Translations under genes and position numbers: made by a program
The notes under the pieces: generated by a model
What the model was told of the DNA's origin: nothing
What the model saw: the letters and a program-made list of their open reading frames with translations, nothing else
The model's database searches: none
Shown: positions 1-10,892 of the stretch, piece after piece
Numbering within the stretch: the first letter of the stretch is position 1
Layout: the number at the start of each line of letters is the position of its first letter
Assembly: GCF_002575655.3 (NCBI RefSeq)
Contig: NC_053037.3
Coordinates: forward strand, 253,613,135-253,677,134
Source: Aegilops tauschii subsp. strangulata
Lineage: Eukaryota > Streptophyta > Magnoliopsida > Poales > Poaceae
Direction of reading: 5' to 3'
Length of the DNA stretch: 64,000 nucleotides

Positions 1-1311
1 CGCTGAGATTTGCATTCTCTCGCATAATGTCCTCTTCCCTTACAACGACGACAAATAATATCAATTGTGTGCCCTGTCGATGCCATGGAAGAAGAAGAGC
101 TCTGTACAGGCCCGGCAGGTGCGCTCTTGGCAGATAGTGGTGGTTGTGCCTGCTTTCTTGTATCACGGCTGGAGGTGGAACCTGATGGAGGTGCTGGTGC
201 AGTGGAAGTAGAAGATGCACGCGGTGTCCATGATGAAGGTCGACCTGCAGAAAAGTTAGTTCGTGCCAATGGCTGTCGATCCTGCACTTCACGTTCAGCT
301 TTACAAGCAAGATGGAATAAACGAGTGATATTATTATAATCCTTATACTCTAGAATGGTCTGAATCTCTTTATTTAATCCACCATAAAACGTGCAAGCAT
401 AGCTTCATTCTCCTAAACAATACCACATCTAATCATGCCAGTTTGTAATTCCTGATAATATTCTTCTACAGAATTTTTCCCTTGTCTTAAGCGCTGCAAA
501 TTTTGAAGTAATTCACGTTGATAATATGGTGGAACCCAACGAGTACGCATAGCAGTTTTCAAAGCAGCCCAAGTAGCTGGAACAGGATATAATCTACAAT
601 GTTCAGACCACCAAACACATGCAAAGCTAGTGAAAGCACAAACAGCAGCAGGAACACGTCTCTCCTCAGGATATTGTAAACATGTAAATCGTTGTTCAGT
701 TTCTAACTCCCAAGTAAGATATATATCAGGAACATATCTACCCTCAAATGCTGGAATATTCAATTTCAGTTTAGGGAGATGGTCATGATCTCGTACCTGA
801 GGTGGTGGTGCCGGCGTACCGTTGCGAATATATACCTTGGGTCGACCTGCTGGATGTGGTGCTGGTGGCTGCACGTAGTTCTGATTTTGATCAACCTCGT
901 CCTCATAATCGCCCGCCTAATCGTCATCCTCCTCAGCCGCCGCAGTAGCAGGAGCCAAAGAAGCATCAACAGTAGGTGCAGCGGCACCCGAAGTTTGACC
1001 AGTCTCAATTGGAACGCGCTGTGCTCGTCCCACTTGATTTGGAAGGTGGCGTTGGAGATGTGGTTGTTGTTGTTGTAGAGGTGCGACATGTGCAGCCGGT
1101 GGTGGTTGGGGAAGACGCTTGAGTAATTCAGTAAACTTGTTATCCAGCTTTGTCTCGAACGACTTCTCACGGCATCTATCTTCTCCGTAGCCTCTTCAAA
1201 TCTGTTTAGCACATCTCCCACCTTGCCACTCATCATTTGCTGAAATTTATCATGCAACTCCTTGTTCGTCATGTTCTCCCAATCAGTCTCATCGGCTTGT
1301 GATCCTGCCAT
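1..1311 (-). pseudogene. gag: CR gag, broken, cut by the window edge
   Basis: Minus-strand gag of the CR family. It starts at the ATG of [11 protein letters not shown] (1311, purine at -3 and G at +4) and runs to the CCHC zinc knuckle at the window edge. Against the intact copies it has a 1-nt deletion near 1168 (frame lost after EKIDAV), a TAG in the acidic stretch near 917, a TAG where GIVEENEA should continue (near 412) and another 1-nt deletion near 383. It cannot make a full capsid protein. The pol half is beyond the window or was lost. Confidence 0.9.
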
Positions 1312-1708
1312 GGTTAGCAGCAATAGAAACACAAAAGAATATGATCCTACAGACTACTAGGAAGTGGTGGTGATGGTGGTTTGTCCCAAATCCTTTAAGC
1401 GAATCTCAAATTCTTACCAGTTCTTACCCAGCAGCAGGTGGTGATCGGCAACCGTTGTAGTCAAAACTCTCAAAGATTGGATAGAGCGATTACCAGGGAG
1501 AGTCAAACGCACGATGTAGACGTATGTGGAGCTGGGAAGGCTTATAATATGGTAGCAAAAATGGTCTGCAATAATCAATTCAGAGATGCAAAGTTGAAGA
1601 AACGCTCAACGACAGCACTGTGCTGGTCCTAGGCTAGACCGTGCTAGAGACGCGAGCCTAGAACACTAACAAAATCACGGCGCTGCACGTAAACAAGGGA
1701 AAAGCACA
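1312..1708 (-). other. CR 5' leader fragment (inverted)
   Basis: Untranslated leader upstream of the gag above, collinear with the leader of the intact minus-strand copies (for example 33670 onward). It includes the conserved hairpin (arms within 1626-1663). The leader stops abruptly at about 1708, well before the primer-binding site and 5' LTR, where plus-strand pol begins. Confidence 0.85.
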
Positions 1709-4150
1709 TCTAGTACTTTCATGAGACTAATGAACGAAGTTTTACGTGCTTTCATTGGACGATTTGTGGTAGTCTATTTTGATGATATACTGATTTATAG
1801 CAAATCTTTGGAAGAACATTTGGAACATTTACGTGCTGTTTTTATTGCTCTACGTGATGCACGTTTGTTTGGTAACCTTGGGAAGTGCACCTTTTGCACC
1901 GACCGAGTATCTTTTCTTGGCTATGTTGTTACTCCACAGGGAATTGAAGTTGATATAGCCAAGATTGAAGCTATTCAGAGTTGGCCGCAGCCCAAAACGG
2001 TCACACAATTGCGGAGTTTTCTTGGACTCGCTGGTTTCTATAGGCGTTTTGTGAGAGATTTTAGCACCATTGCTGCACCTCTCAACGAGCTTACAAAGAA
2101 GGATGTGCCTTTTGTTTGGGGTACCGCACAGGAAGAAGCCTTCACGGTATTGAAAGATAAGTTGACACATGCTCCTTTACTCCAACTTCCTGATTTTAAT
2201 AAGACTTTTGAGCTTGAATGTGATGCTAGTGGCACTGGATTAGGAGGTGCGTTATTACAAGATGGCAAACCTGTTGCATACTTTTCTGAAAAATTGAGTG
2301 GGCCTAGTCTGAATTATTCCACTTATGATAAAGAACTATATGCTCTTGTTCGGACTTTAGAAACATGGCAACATTATTTATGGCCCAAAGAATTTGTTAT
2401 ACATTCTGATCATGAATCTTTGAAACATATTAAAAGTCAAGCTAAACTGAATCGTAGACATGCTAAATGGGTTGAATTCATTGAAACTTTCCCTTATGTC
2501 ATTAAACACAAGAAGGGTAAAGAAAATGTTATTGCTGATGCATTGTCTCGTCGCTATACTATGCTTTCACAACTTGACTTCAAAATATTTGGTTTGGAGA
2601 CCATTAAAGATCAATATGTGCATGATGCTGATTTTAAAGATGTATTGCAGAATTGTAAAGAAGGAAGAACCTGGAACAAGTTTGTCGTTAATGATGGATT
2701 TGTGTTCCGTGCTAACAAGCTATGCATTCCAGCTAGCTCTCTTCGTCTTTTGTTGTTGCAGGAGGCGCATGGAGGAGGATTAATGGGACACTTTGGCGTG
2801 AAGAAGACGGAGGACGTACTTGCTACACATTTCTTTTGGCCAAAGATGAGACGGGATGTTGAGCGTTTTGTTGCTCGCTGCACTACATGTCAAAAAGCTA
2901 AGTCACGACTCAATCCTCATGGTTTATATATGCCTTTGCCTGTACCTAGTGTTCCTTGGGAGGATATATCTATGGACTTTGTTTTAGGTTTACCTCGAAC
3001 AAAGAAGGGGAGGGATAGCATATTTGTTGTCGTGGATAGATTCTCGAAAATGGCACACTTTATACCATGTCATAAAAGCGATGATGCTGTTAATGTTGCT
3101 GATTTGTTCTTTCGTGAAATTATTCGCTTGCATGGTGTGCCAAATACTATTGTTTCCGATCGTGATACTAAATTTCTTAGCCACTTTTGGAGATGTTTAT
3201 GGGCTAAGTTGGGGACTAAACTGCTTTTTAGTACTACTTGTCACCCCCAAACTGATGGACAAACTGAAGAAGTCAATAGAACATTGTCTACTATGCTTAG
3301 GGCTGTTTTGAAGAATAATAAGAAAATGTGGGAAGAATGCTTGCCTCATATTGAGTTTGCTTATAATCGTTCATTGCATTCTACTACTAAGATGTGCCCT
3401 TTTAAAATTGTGTATGGTTTCCTACCTCGTGCACCTATTGATTTGTTGCCTCTTCCATCTTCGGAGAAGGTTAATTTTGATGCTAAACAACATGCTGAAT
3501 TGATCTTAAAAATGCATGAGTTAACTAAGGAAAACATTGAGCGTATGAATGCTAAATATAAACTTGCTGGAGATAAGGGTAGAAAACATGTTGTGTTTGC
3601 ACCTGGAGATCTTGTTTGGTTACATTTGCGTAAGGATAGATTTCCTGATTTGCGCAAATCAAAGCTAATGCCACGTGCTGATGGTCCTTTTAAGGTGTTA
3701 GAGAAAATAAATGATAATGCATATAAACTTGAGCTGCCTGCAGATTTTGGGGTTAGTCCCACTTTTAACATTGCAGATTTGAAGCCTTATTTGGGTGAGG
3801 AAGATGAGCTTCCGTCGAGGACGACTTCATTTCAAGAAGGGGAGGATGATGGGGACATCAATACCATTGTTACACCCACAGCCCCTGCTGCTATACATAC
3901 TGGACCAATTACTAGAGCTCGCGCACGCCAATTAAATTACCAGGTACTTTCGTTTCTTGGTAATGATTCTAATGTTCATGAGAATATGATGCTGCCTAAA
4001 TTGGATACATTTGTTTTGCTTACAAATGAAGGGCCTAGCTTTGAGAAGGATGAACATTGGAGCAAGAACAAGCATGGAGATGATGGCATGCGCATGGGGA
4101 ACAAGAACGGAGTTACAAGTGATGATTTCAGGACGTTGAAGCCACCATAA
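1709..4150 (+). pseudogene. pol: CR-G truncated pol (RT palm to CR tail)
   Basis: Plus-strand CR polyprotein lacking gag, protease and the RT fingers. Homology starts in the RT motif STFMRLMNE; the first ATG in frame is at 1721. The frame is open to 4150. YFDD (about 1775-1786), RNase H, the HHCC integrase zinc finger, the DDE core and the GPF module follow in order. The last roughly 100 codons lie inside the 3' LTR and give the [11 protein letters not shown] tail. The left end is fused to inverted leader sequence, so no CR promoter faces it. Truncated, but the remaining frame is undamaged. Confidence 0.9.
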
Positions 4151-4755
4151 TGCGTGCATGAAGCCTTGGACGAAATATACAAGATACTACTTCATAACTT
4201 TCGTCCAGAGGCTATTCTAGGTGCTGCGTCACCTTATTATTGGGCCAGGCCCATGTAATTTCGAAATACATAAGTATAGGCTGTTTTTAGAGTCCGTATG
4301 TGTGGGGAAACAAGAGATAGGGTTGGTTTCGGACCCCTTCCTCAAGGGCCACGAAATTCCCCCCTCTTCCTCCATATATACAGCCCTTAGGGCGTCGTTT
4401 AGACTTTGGAATTTGTTTAGTTAAAAGTTAGCCATTGCAACTTCGTGTACTTCGTTTGTGTCCAACGACCAGACCAAGACCGCTTACGGATTCCCACCAC
4501 TATCAATACTTCATATATATTCGCAATATTCAGATTGCATTATCATATTCTTGCTCGTTCTTCGATTGCTTGCAAGAATAGACCTTCGTGGTCAGGCTGA
4601 TCGTGCTTCCGGCATCGTCAGTAACCTCAGGAGATTGGTTTAGCGATTCATAAGGCGCAACGTCGTGCACGTTTGTAGTCGGATCGTCAAAGTCGTCTCC
4701 ACCAAATCGATAGTTATCATCTCATCGAAAGATCGGGACACCCTCGCCTCTATCA
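3847..4755 (+). repeat. CR-G 3' LTR, recombinant (CR U3 + NA R-U5)
   Basis: 909-bp LTR, TGATG...ATCA, preceded by the purine tract AAGAAGGGGAGGA. The U3 matches other CR LTRs, with a TATA box near 4374-4382. From about 4410 it switches to the R-U5 version found in the pol-less NA-1 element, recognisable by GACCGCTTACGG and by the lack of AATAAA. It is followed directly by the interior of another CR LTR, so this element inserted into an LTR; the 5 bp after it, CTTCC, fit the expected target site. Confidence 0.88.
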
Positions 4756-5182
4756 CTTCCCCAAGGGCCACGAAATTCCCCCCCTCTTCCTCCATATATA
4801 CAGCCCTTAGGGCGTCGTTTAGACTTTGGGTTTTGTTTAGATTAAAAGTTCGCCATAGCTGCAACTTCGCGTACTTCGTTTGTGTTCAACGAGCAGACAA
4901 AGGCGTCACAGAACCCCACCTTGATCAATAAAGCTTTCATCTTATATTCGCAATATCCAGATTGCAATCTCAGTTTCTTGCTTCTTCTTCGTTTGCTCGC
5001 AGGAAACAGACCCTCGTGGTCAGGTTGATCGTGCTCCGGCGTGGTCAATAACCTCTCGGAGTTGGTTTAGCGATTGCTAAGGCGCGACGTCCTCGCACGT
5101 TCTAGTCGGATCGTCAAAGTCGACTTCCATCAAAGCGATATCCATCATCTCATCGAAAGACGGGACACCTTTGCCTCTATCA
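4756..5182 (+). repeat. CR LTR, 3' part only (host of CR-G)
   Basis: Starts inside the U3 (CTTCCCCAAGGG), carries the TATA region and the CR-type R-U5 with a TCAATAAAGC polyadenylation-like signal, and ends ...CTATCA at 5182. What follows is not a primer-binding site, so this is a 3' or solo LTR. The left part was separated from it by CR-G insertion and later loss. Confidence 0.85.
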
Positions 5183-5687
5183 ATGTGTTTAGACACTTAA
5201 TTTTATTTGGTGTTGTGAATGATTCATATGCCTACCATAGACCTTTCATTGAGCAATCTGTGAATGCTTGCTATGACCTCGAGGTAGATGCTTATTTTCT
5301 TGACACACATATTTGCATCACTACCTCACATTTACATGCTTGTCCCCATGATATCTTTGCTTGTGCTCGATTGATATACTTACATGCCATGTCACAATCC
5401 TTTGTCACACCATATGCTTTGCATGATGACGACACTTGTTTGGTGAATCACCTCTTGAATGCTTGGTTTTGCACTAACACTAACCACATTTGTTTTTCCA
5501 TGTGTTTATTGTCCTTACTCCTTTTGAAGGAATCACAAGACGTTGCCATATTGGAGAGTACCCATTTCGAGCTTCAAGATGACAAGTACTTGGTGAACGT
5601 CCACTTCTACACGGCGAAGCCATCTCTTTCCCATGGTGATTTGGTTTTCGATCCGAGGTCGAACCTTTCCCAAGGGAGGGGAGATGA
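5183..5687 (+). pseudogene. HX-2: His/Cys-rich frame upstream of an LTR (fragment)
   Basis: The open frame reads through 5183-5687 and ends in FDPRSNLSQGRGDD, directly before a TG LTR start. The protein is rich in His, Cys and Leu and has no gag, protease, RT or integrase motif. The spacing of CLL-LL, ESQD, LES-HF and Y-VNVHF resembles the frame in HX-1 at 63093-63991. I recognise no function. The left end is cut by the CR LTR ending at 5182. The linker before the LTR mirrors the FQEGEDDED linker of the CR family, so it is probably the C-terminal frame of a gypsy element. Confidence 0.6.
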
Positions 5688-5779
5688 TGCGGAGCATCCT
5701 ATGGACATCACCATGTCAAGAGTTCGTTTGGCAAGTGACACATGCGACATCTACTTCACATACGCAAAGGTGAATCATC
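5688..5779 (+). repeat. HX-type LTR start (92-bp fragment)
   Basis: Begins TGCGGAGCATCC right after the purine-rich GGGAGGGGAGATGA, matching the TGTGGAGCATCC start of the HX-1 LTR (minus strand, from 63092). It is cut at 5779 by an inverted CR LTR fragment. Confidence 0.6.
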
Positions 5780-6103
5780 TCCAAGGCTTCATGCACGCAT
5801 TATGGTGGCTTTAACGTCCTGAAATCATCACTTGTAACTCCGTTCTTGTCCCCCATGCGCATGCCATCATCTCCATGCTTGTTCTTGCTCCAATGTTCAT
5901 CCTTCTCAAAGCTAGGCCCTTCATTTGTAAGCAAAACAAATGTATCCAATTTAGGCAGCATCATATTCTCATGAACATTAGAATCATTACCAAGAAACGA
6001 AAGTACCTGGTAATTTAACTGGCGTGCGCGAGCTCTAGTAATTGGTCCAGTATGTATAGCAGCAGGGGCTGTGGGTGTAACAATGGTATTGATGTCCTCA
6101 TCA
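5780..6103 (-). repeat. CR LTR, U3 fragment
   Basis: The first 324 bp of a CR LTR on the minus strand, ending CCTCATCA at 6103 (the true LTR tip). It encodes most of the CR tail. The other side is truncated at TCCAAGGCTTC, joined to HX-2, with no matching TSD. The intact tip against TAT-F suggests an original insertion into TAT-F, later cut by a deletion. Confidence 0.85.
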
Positions 6104-7129
6104 TGACCCAGTTGGAATTTGTGCCGTACTCCTTAGGGAGTTCAGCCTCTGTCCATTCGGCCATGAAGTCCGCCAATACTTGGGATTTAATGGCTCGACG
6201 TGGTTTGTATGTTATGTCGAATGGAAGGAGCTCAATGGCCCATTTGGCAATCCGTCCCGTAGCATGACAGTTGTTCATTATATCATTGAGTGGTACTTCG
6301 GAAGCCACCGTGATCGAACACTCTTGAAAATAGTGTCGCAGCTTCCGGGATGCCATAAAGACCGCGTATGCTATCTTTTGATAATGGGGGTACCAGGATT
6401 TGCATGGTGTGAGAACAGTGGATACGTAATATACCGGCTTCTGAAGCGAGAACTTGTGTCCGACCTGTTCTCGCTCAACAACGAGCACGGCACTCACCAC
6501 CTGGTGTGTTGCCGATATGTACAATAGCATGGGTTCACTGACGTTTGGCGCGGCCAGGATTGGGTTGCTCGCTAGGAGGGCTTTTATCTCTTCTAGTCCG
6601 GCCGTTGCCGCATCCGTCCACTCGAAGTGATCGGTGCACCGGAGTAGGCGGTACAGTGGCAATGCGTTTTCTCCCAATCTGGAGATAAAGCGGCTTAACG
6701 CTGCCACACATCCGGCCAGTTTTTGGACCTGTTTAAGGTCTGTTGTGTAGCCAATTGCGACAAAGCTCGGATTTTGGCTGGATTTGCTTCGATTCCTTTG
6801 CTGGAAACAACGAAGCCCGGTAGTTTTCCGGCGGGGACGCCGAAAACACATTTTTCTGGATTGAGCTTAATGTCGTATGCACGGAGGTTGTCGAATGTGA
6901 GACGTAAATCGTCTATTAGCGACTCGACGTGCCTGGTCTTAATGACAACGTCGTTCACATATGCTTCTACTGTCTTACCGATCTGCTTTTCCAGGCATGT
7001 TTGAATCATGCGATGGTAAGTGGCGCCCGCGTTTTTGAGCCCGAAAGGCATAGTGTTGGAGCAGAAAGGCCCATATGGGGTAATGAATGTCGTTGTGGCT
7101 TGATCGGACTCCTTCATCTTGATCTGATG
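6104..7129 (-). pseudogene. pol: TAT-F pol, RT palm to RNase H
   Basis: Minus-strand pol continuing from 11880. After removing NA-1 the reading resumes at HQIKMKESDQA. Visible parts are TMPFGLKNAGATYHRM, the catalytic box read as AYVNDVV (usual YVDD has lost its first Asp), NPEKCVFGVPAGKL, then connection and RNase H ending near FMAEWTEAE. A frameshift lies near 6845. The pol motifs are of the Tat/Athila type. The second RNase H and the integrase expected downstream were removed at the 6103/6104 junction. Confidence 0.85.
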
Positions 7130-8110
7130 TGATGAGAACATGACTACCTTTGATACGACCAAAAATATTGCATACATGCATATTTGTCAGGTGATTTCTA
7201 GTGCAAACTATTCAATAATCTATTTATATTATACAGAACAAAAATACTTCACACACTTTTGTGTTTTGTCTAATTGCAGGTGTATGAGACATTTGTGCAA
7301 TCCACATATGAAGATAAGGGAGAAATAGATGTTTACTTGCTGTTCAAAAAGTTCTCCCACGTCACTTTTGGCCCAAGAGAAGATAGAGTCCAAGTCTCTC
7401 ACGTTCTGGATTCAGATTCGGACTTCACAGACATACCTGACTCAAAACGCTAACAACTTTTTCATACAGACTCCGAATTGGGTGATTCTTTTTTGTTGGA
7501 AACTAGATTTCGTGCTCTTTCCAACCCAATTGGATACACCTTTAAATTCGTCCGGAGCATTGAGTTATGGTCGAAACAATCTGACGTTGCACCAGAATCC
7601 GAGTCAAACTACAAGTCCAAAGGTGTTGCATCACCTCCACTTGGGCCCATGAGCCTTGTACGACCTAGGGTTGGTTTTAGGCTGCCTTGGGATGTCCTCC
7701 CACCTCCTTGGCCGCCACCCCTTGCTCCTATATAAGTAGATCCATCTAGTAGCTTTTTCCTTGGGATTTGTTTAGTTAAAAGTTAGCCATTGCAACTTCG
7801 TGTACTTCGTTTGTGTCCAACGACCAGACCAAGACCGCTTACGGATCCCCACCATTATCAATACTTCATATATATTCGCAATATTCAGATTGCTTTATCA
7901 TATTCTTGCTCGTTCTTCGATTGCTTGCAGGAATAGACCTTCGTGGTCAGGCTGATCGTGCTTCCGGCATCGTCAGTAAGCTCAGGAGATTGGTTTAGCG
8001 ATTGCTAAGGCGCAACGTCGTGCACGTTTGTAGTCGGATCGTCAAAGTCGACTCCACCAAATCGATAGTTATCATCTCATCGAAAGATCGGGACACCCTC
8101 GCCTCTATCA
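7130..8110 (+). repeat. NA-1 5' LTR
   Basis: TGATGAGAACATGAC...CTATCA. The U3 is unlike the CR U3. TATA box TATATAAG at 7729-7736. From about 7763 the sequence (R-U5) is homologous to CR LTRs and nearly identical to the R-U5 of CR-B and CR-G. The U3 contains a GT-AG interval of 89 nt (7191-7279). No AATAAA is seen in the R-U5. Confidence 0.9.
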
Positions 8111-9496
8111 AGTGGTATCAGTTTTCAGGTTGCTCGGTGAGAATTTTCAGTTTCCCTAGATTAGATTTATTTTCTTACCTATTGTCCAAGAAAAAGCCAC
8201 AAAAAAGTTAGATCTATTCATCCTTTTGTCCAAGCCAGTCTGAGCCTTTGCAATTTTCTTTTCATTGTTTGCATTATTGAATTATCGGTTGCATCGTCGT
8301 GTCGAGTTGCTGGTCTTAGGGTCTAGTTCTTTTAGAGTTTCGAGTTCTGTTCACATTAGTCACGTCGCCGCTGCATCGTTATCTCTTCCGCTGTCCACCA
8401 CACCATCCATCACTTTCCACCACGTGCTACCCATAGTTCATTTTCGCAATCATAGTTGAGGTCGTTCACATCTTCGCTTGATCCAATCTGCATCTTATCT
8501 AGTTTGTCTTGGAAAGAGGGATAGAAAAAAGACAGAGAAAAAAAAGAAAAAGAAGTCAGAGAAAAAAAAGAAAAAAAGTGTGAGGAAAAAAAAAGAGAAG
8601 AAAAAAAAACAAAATTCGGATCTATCTAGACTCAATCTCGTAGTTGAATTCGGATTGGAATCTGTTTTGTGCACTGTTTAGTAAAACAGGCATAACTTCC
8701 TCATACGAAGTCCGTTTTGGCTCCGCGAGTACTCAAATGAAAGCTAGCGACGAGCCGCATCTAAATAGTTGCAGAGACTCGTTCAATATTTGACACCTCA
8801 AAATCGTCTTCTAAATAGGTCTTTTTGCCCTCCGAAGTTCGCGGACACAGCTTATTCCAGTTTTTCAAGCCAGTTTCAGAATTCTTTGACTCCTCATATC
8901 AACTCGGAATTGAGTGATTCCTTTTGCATTGGAAAGCTTGAGTTAGTAGCATTCTTTGAAAAAAATTATCAGAAAATTGGCACAAACTTTTCAAGAGGAA
9001 AGTTGGAGAGAGTTGTTGTATATCTTGCTTGGCAGTTGTTTTTCATCATTATCTTTACTGCCGTTGTGATCTTCACTTATATCTTGCTGTCCAGAGGTAC
9101 TTAGTATCCTTCATTGATGCTAGTTGTGCTACGCCGTGACCTCATTAGTGTTCTAGGCTCGCGTCTCTAGTCCGGTCTAGCCTAGGACCAGCACAGTACC
9201 GTCGTTGAGCGTTTATTCAACATTGCATCTTTGAATTGATTATTGCTAATCTTTTGCTACCATATATAGCCAACCCAGCTCCACATATTTCTACACCATG
9301 TATACGTACGTTCCCCTGGCAATCGCTTTACACAATCTTCGGAGTTATTTGACACCGCTGGTTGCCTGTCACCACCTGCCGTATGGTAAGAACTTGTAAG
9401 ATATTGATATTTGCTTTACTGTGAGCACTTTACAACCACATCTTAGTAGTTCATAGGAACATTATTCTCGAATTTTGTTTCTTGTTTCTACTAATC
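8111..9496 (+). other. NA-1 5' leader
   Basis: Untranslated region between PBS and gag. The first part resembles the CR leader, including a short upstream frame beginning near 8265. An A-rich block of GAAAAAA-type runs spans 8521-8615. The interval 8640-9110 has no CR counterpart that I see. From about 9145 it rejoins the CR leader, with near-identity around a hairpin (arms 9151-9159 and 9179-9187). A GGTAAGAA splice-donor-like site lies near 9385. Confidence 0.75.
8113..8121 (+). other. NA-1 primer-binding site
   Basis: TGGTATCAG two bases after the LTR end; fits the 3' end of plant initiator Met-tRNA, as in the CR elements, but the match is one base shorter. Confidence 0.75.
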
Positions 9497-10203
9497 ATGA
9501 CAGGTTCCGGAGATAGAAGTTCTTGGACGACGGACAAATCATCACCATCACGAGAGTTGGGACAACACACACAAGCACATGGTCAGGTTATCTCTTTACC
9601 GTCTTTTGAGGGTAGATTTAATCCTGCTATCTATCTAGCTTGGGAGCTTGAAGTAGAACAAGTTTTTAGTCACCATGATTTTTCTGAACTTGAACGAGTA
9701 CGAGCTGCCACTAGAGCATTTATTGGTTTTGCTTCTGTTTGGTGGAGTGTGCATTGTACGAAAAACATTGTAACCAACCCACAACTTGGAAAGATTTGAA
9801 AGATGTAATGAGACCACAATTTTTCCCTCCTTACTATCGCCGTGAATTGCTTCGCAAATTTGAACAATTTAAACAAGGCAACAACACTGTTCATGCTTAC
9901 TACCAAGAGTTCAAATCTTATATGCATCATTGTGACATAGAAGAATCTGAGGATGATACAATGAATAGATTTTTTGGTGGTTTGAACCATGATATCCAGG
10001 CACGATTTCAGTATATTCCTCGTTGCATTACTGGTATGTATGTTCGTACTTGTACCTTTGAGAGACAGTTGCAGGAGGACGCATTGGGTGACTACAACAA
10101 CAACTATTCCAGTTCATGCTCACCACCACCGGTTGGTTCCTCGACCGTTGCACCTACTAGAGCAGCCACACCTCAGATTGTGAGCGCGACATCATCTCAA
10201 TAG
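9497..10203 (+). pseudogene. gag: NA-1 gag (frameshift)
   Basis: The start is the ATG of MTGSGDRSSW at 9497. The core reads LPSFEGRFNPAIYLAWELEVEQ...FASVWWS, parallel to CR gag. A 1-nt indel near 9755 moves the rest into another frame (QPTTWKDLKDVM, FFPPYYRRELLRKFEQF, NTVHAYYQEFKSYM, RFFGGLNHDIQ), which is open to a TAG at 10201-10203. The zinc knuckle of CR gag (C-X2-C-X4-H-X4-C) is absent. The frame continues past the TAG into frame X, so gag and X were probably one protein before the TAG. Confidence 0.85.
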
Positions 10204-10892
10204 TATGGTACATTGCCATCATCCGTACCTACATCAGCTACATCTTTGCGACAAGGTAACTGTAAAGGTATTGATGATATAACTTCACATGAGAATGATG
10301 CATGCCTAGTTAACTTGAATACATCATGTGTTGAGTCTGTTGATTTGAGCACATCACCTATTTTAGAGAATCGTGTTATTGTCATGAATGCGTCATATGA
10401 TCAAACAGTTGAAGTACCAACAATTTTGAGTGCAACCATTGAATTAACTGTTGATGCAAAAGAACCAATGTTTAATCATTTTGATATGACCTCTAATCTT
10501 GGTGATGATTCTGTGTCCAATGACTTATTGCATGTTTGCTTATTTAAGCATGTTGTAGCATGTAAATTGGATGCAAGTAAGGTTTATTCACCAATGTTGG
10601 GATGGTTTAATGATGAACATTGTCAACCTTTTGAAAAGAATAAGAGCTTCGCTTATATGTGCAAACTGAGTTGCAATATTTTCATGCCTTCTACTTCTTG
10701 TGATAATATTTTGGCTTTAGATTTTATCAACTATGAAGGTTACTCATGTATACATGTCCCATATGTGCAAAAACAAAGGAAAGTAAAAATGGATGACATA
10801 TACATATACAACATGTACACCTTGTCTCTTTTCTTAGCCACATTTCAGATTAAGCAACGCCGCGGACGGCTTTGTTTCCAAGAAGGGGAGGA
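10204..10892 (+). CDS. NA-1 frame X, replaces pol; unknown function
   Basis: In frame with gag after the TAG at 10201-10203 (first ATG at 10213); open to the linker [10 protein letters not shown], then runs on through the LTR U3 to a stop at 11499. About 228 residues lie before the LTR. It is rich in Cys, Asn, Asp and Ser, with motifs such as ENDACLVNLN, SYDQTVEVPT and CDNILALDF. No protease DGG, RT YxDD or integrase DDE box is present. It sits where CR elements carry protease to integrase. It may be a degenerate spacer kept for RNA length or a protein extending gag. I do not recognise a family. Confidence 0.65.

Noticed and set aside
779..1078. Hydrophobic frames antisense to gag (also near 21582, 33136, 48508, 54036)
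   Set aside because: Each is the reverse complement of the Pro/Gln/Asp-rich part of gag and exists only because gag is conserved.
2611..2883. Frames antisense to pol that recur in every CR copy
   Set aside because: They follow copy number of pol exactly and show no independent conservation, start context or domain.
3976..4182. Repeated MYISSKASC-type frame in LTRs
   Set aside because: Antisense shadow of the CR-tail coding part of the U3, present wherever that LTR part is present.
8521..8615. A-rich block as a poly(A) tail of a LINE or processed transcript
   Set aside because: It lies within the NA-1 leader at the place where all CR leaders have A-runs, with no TSD or LINE motif.
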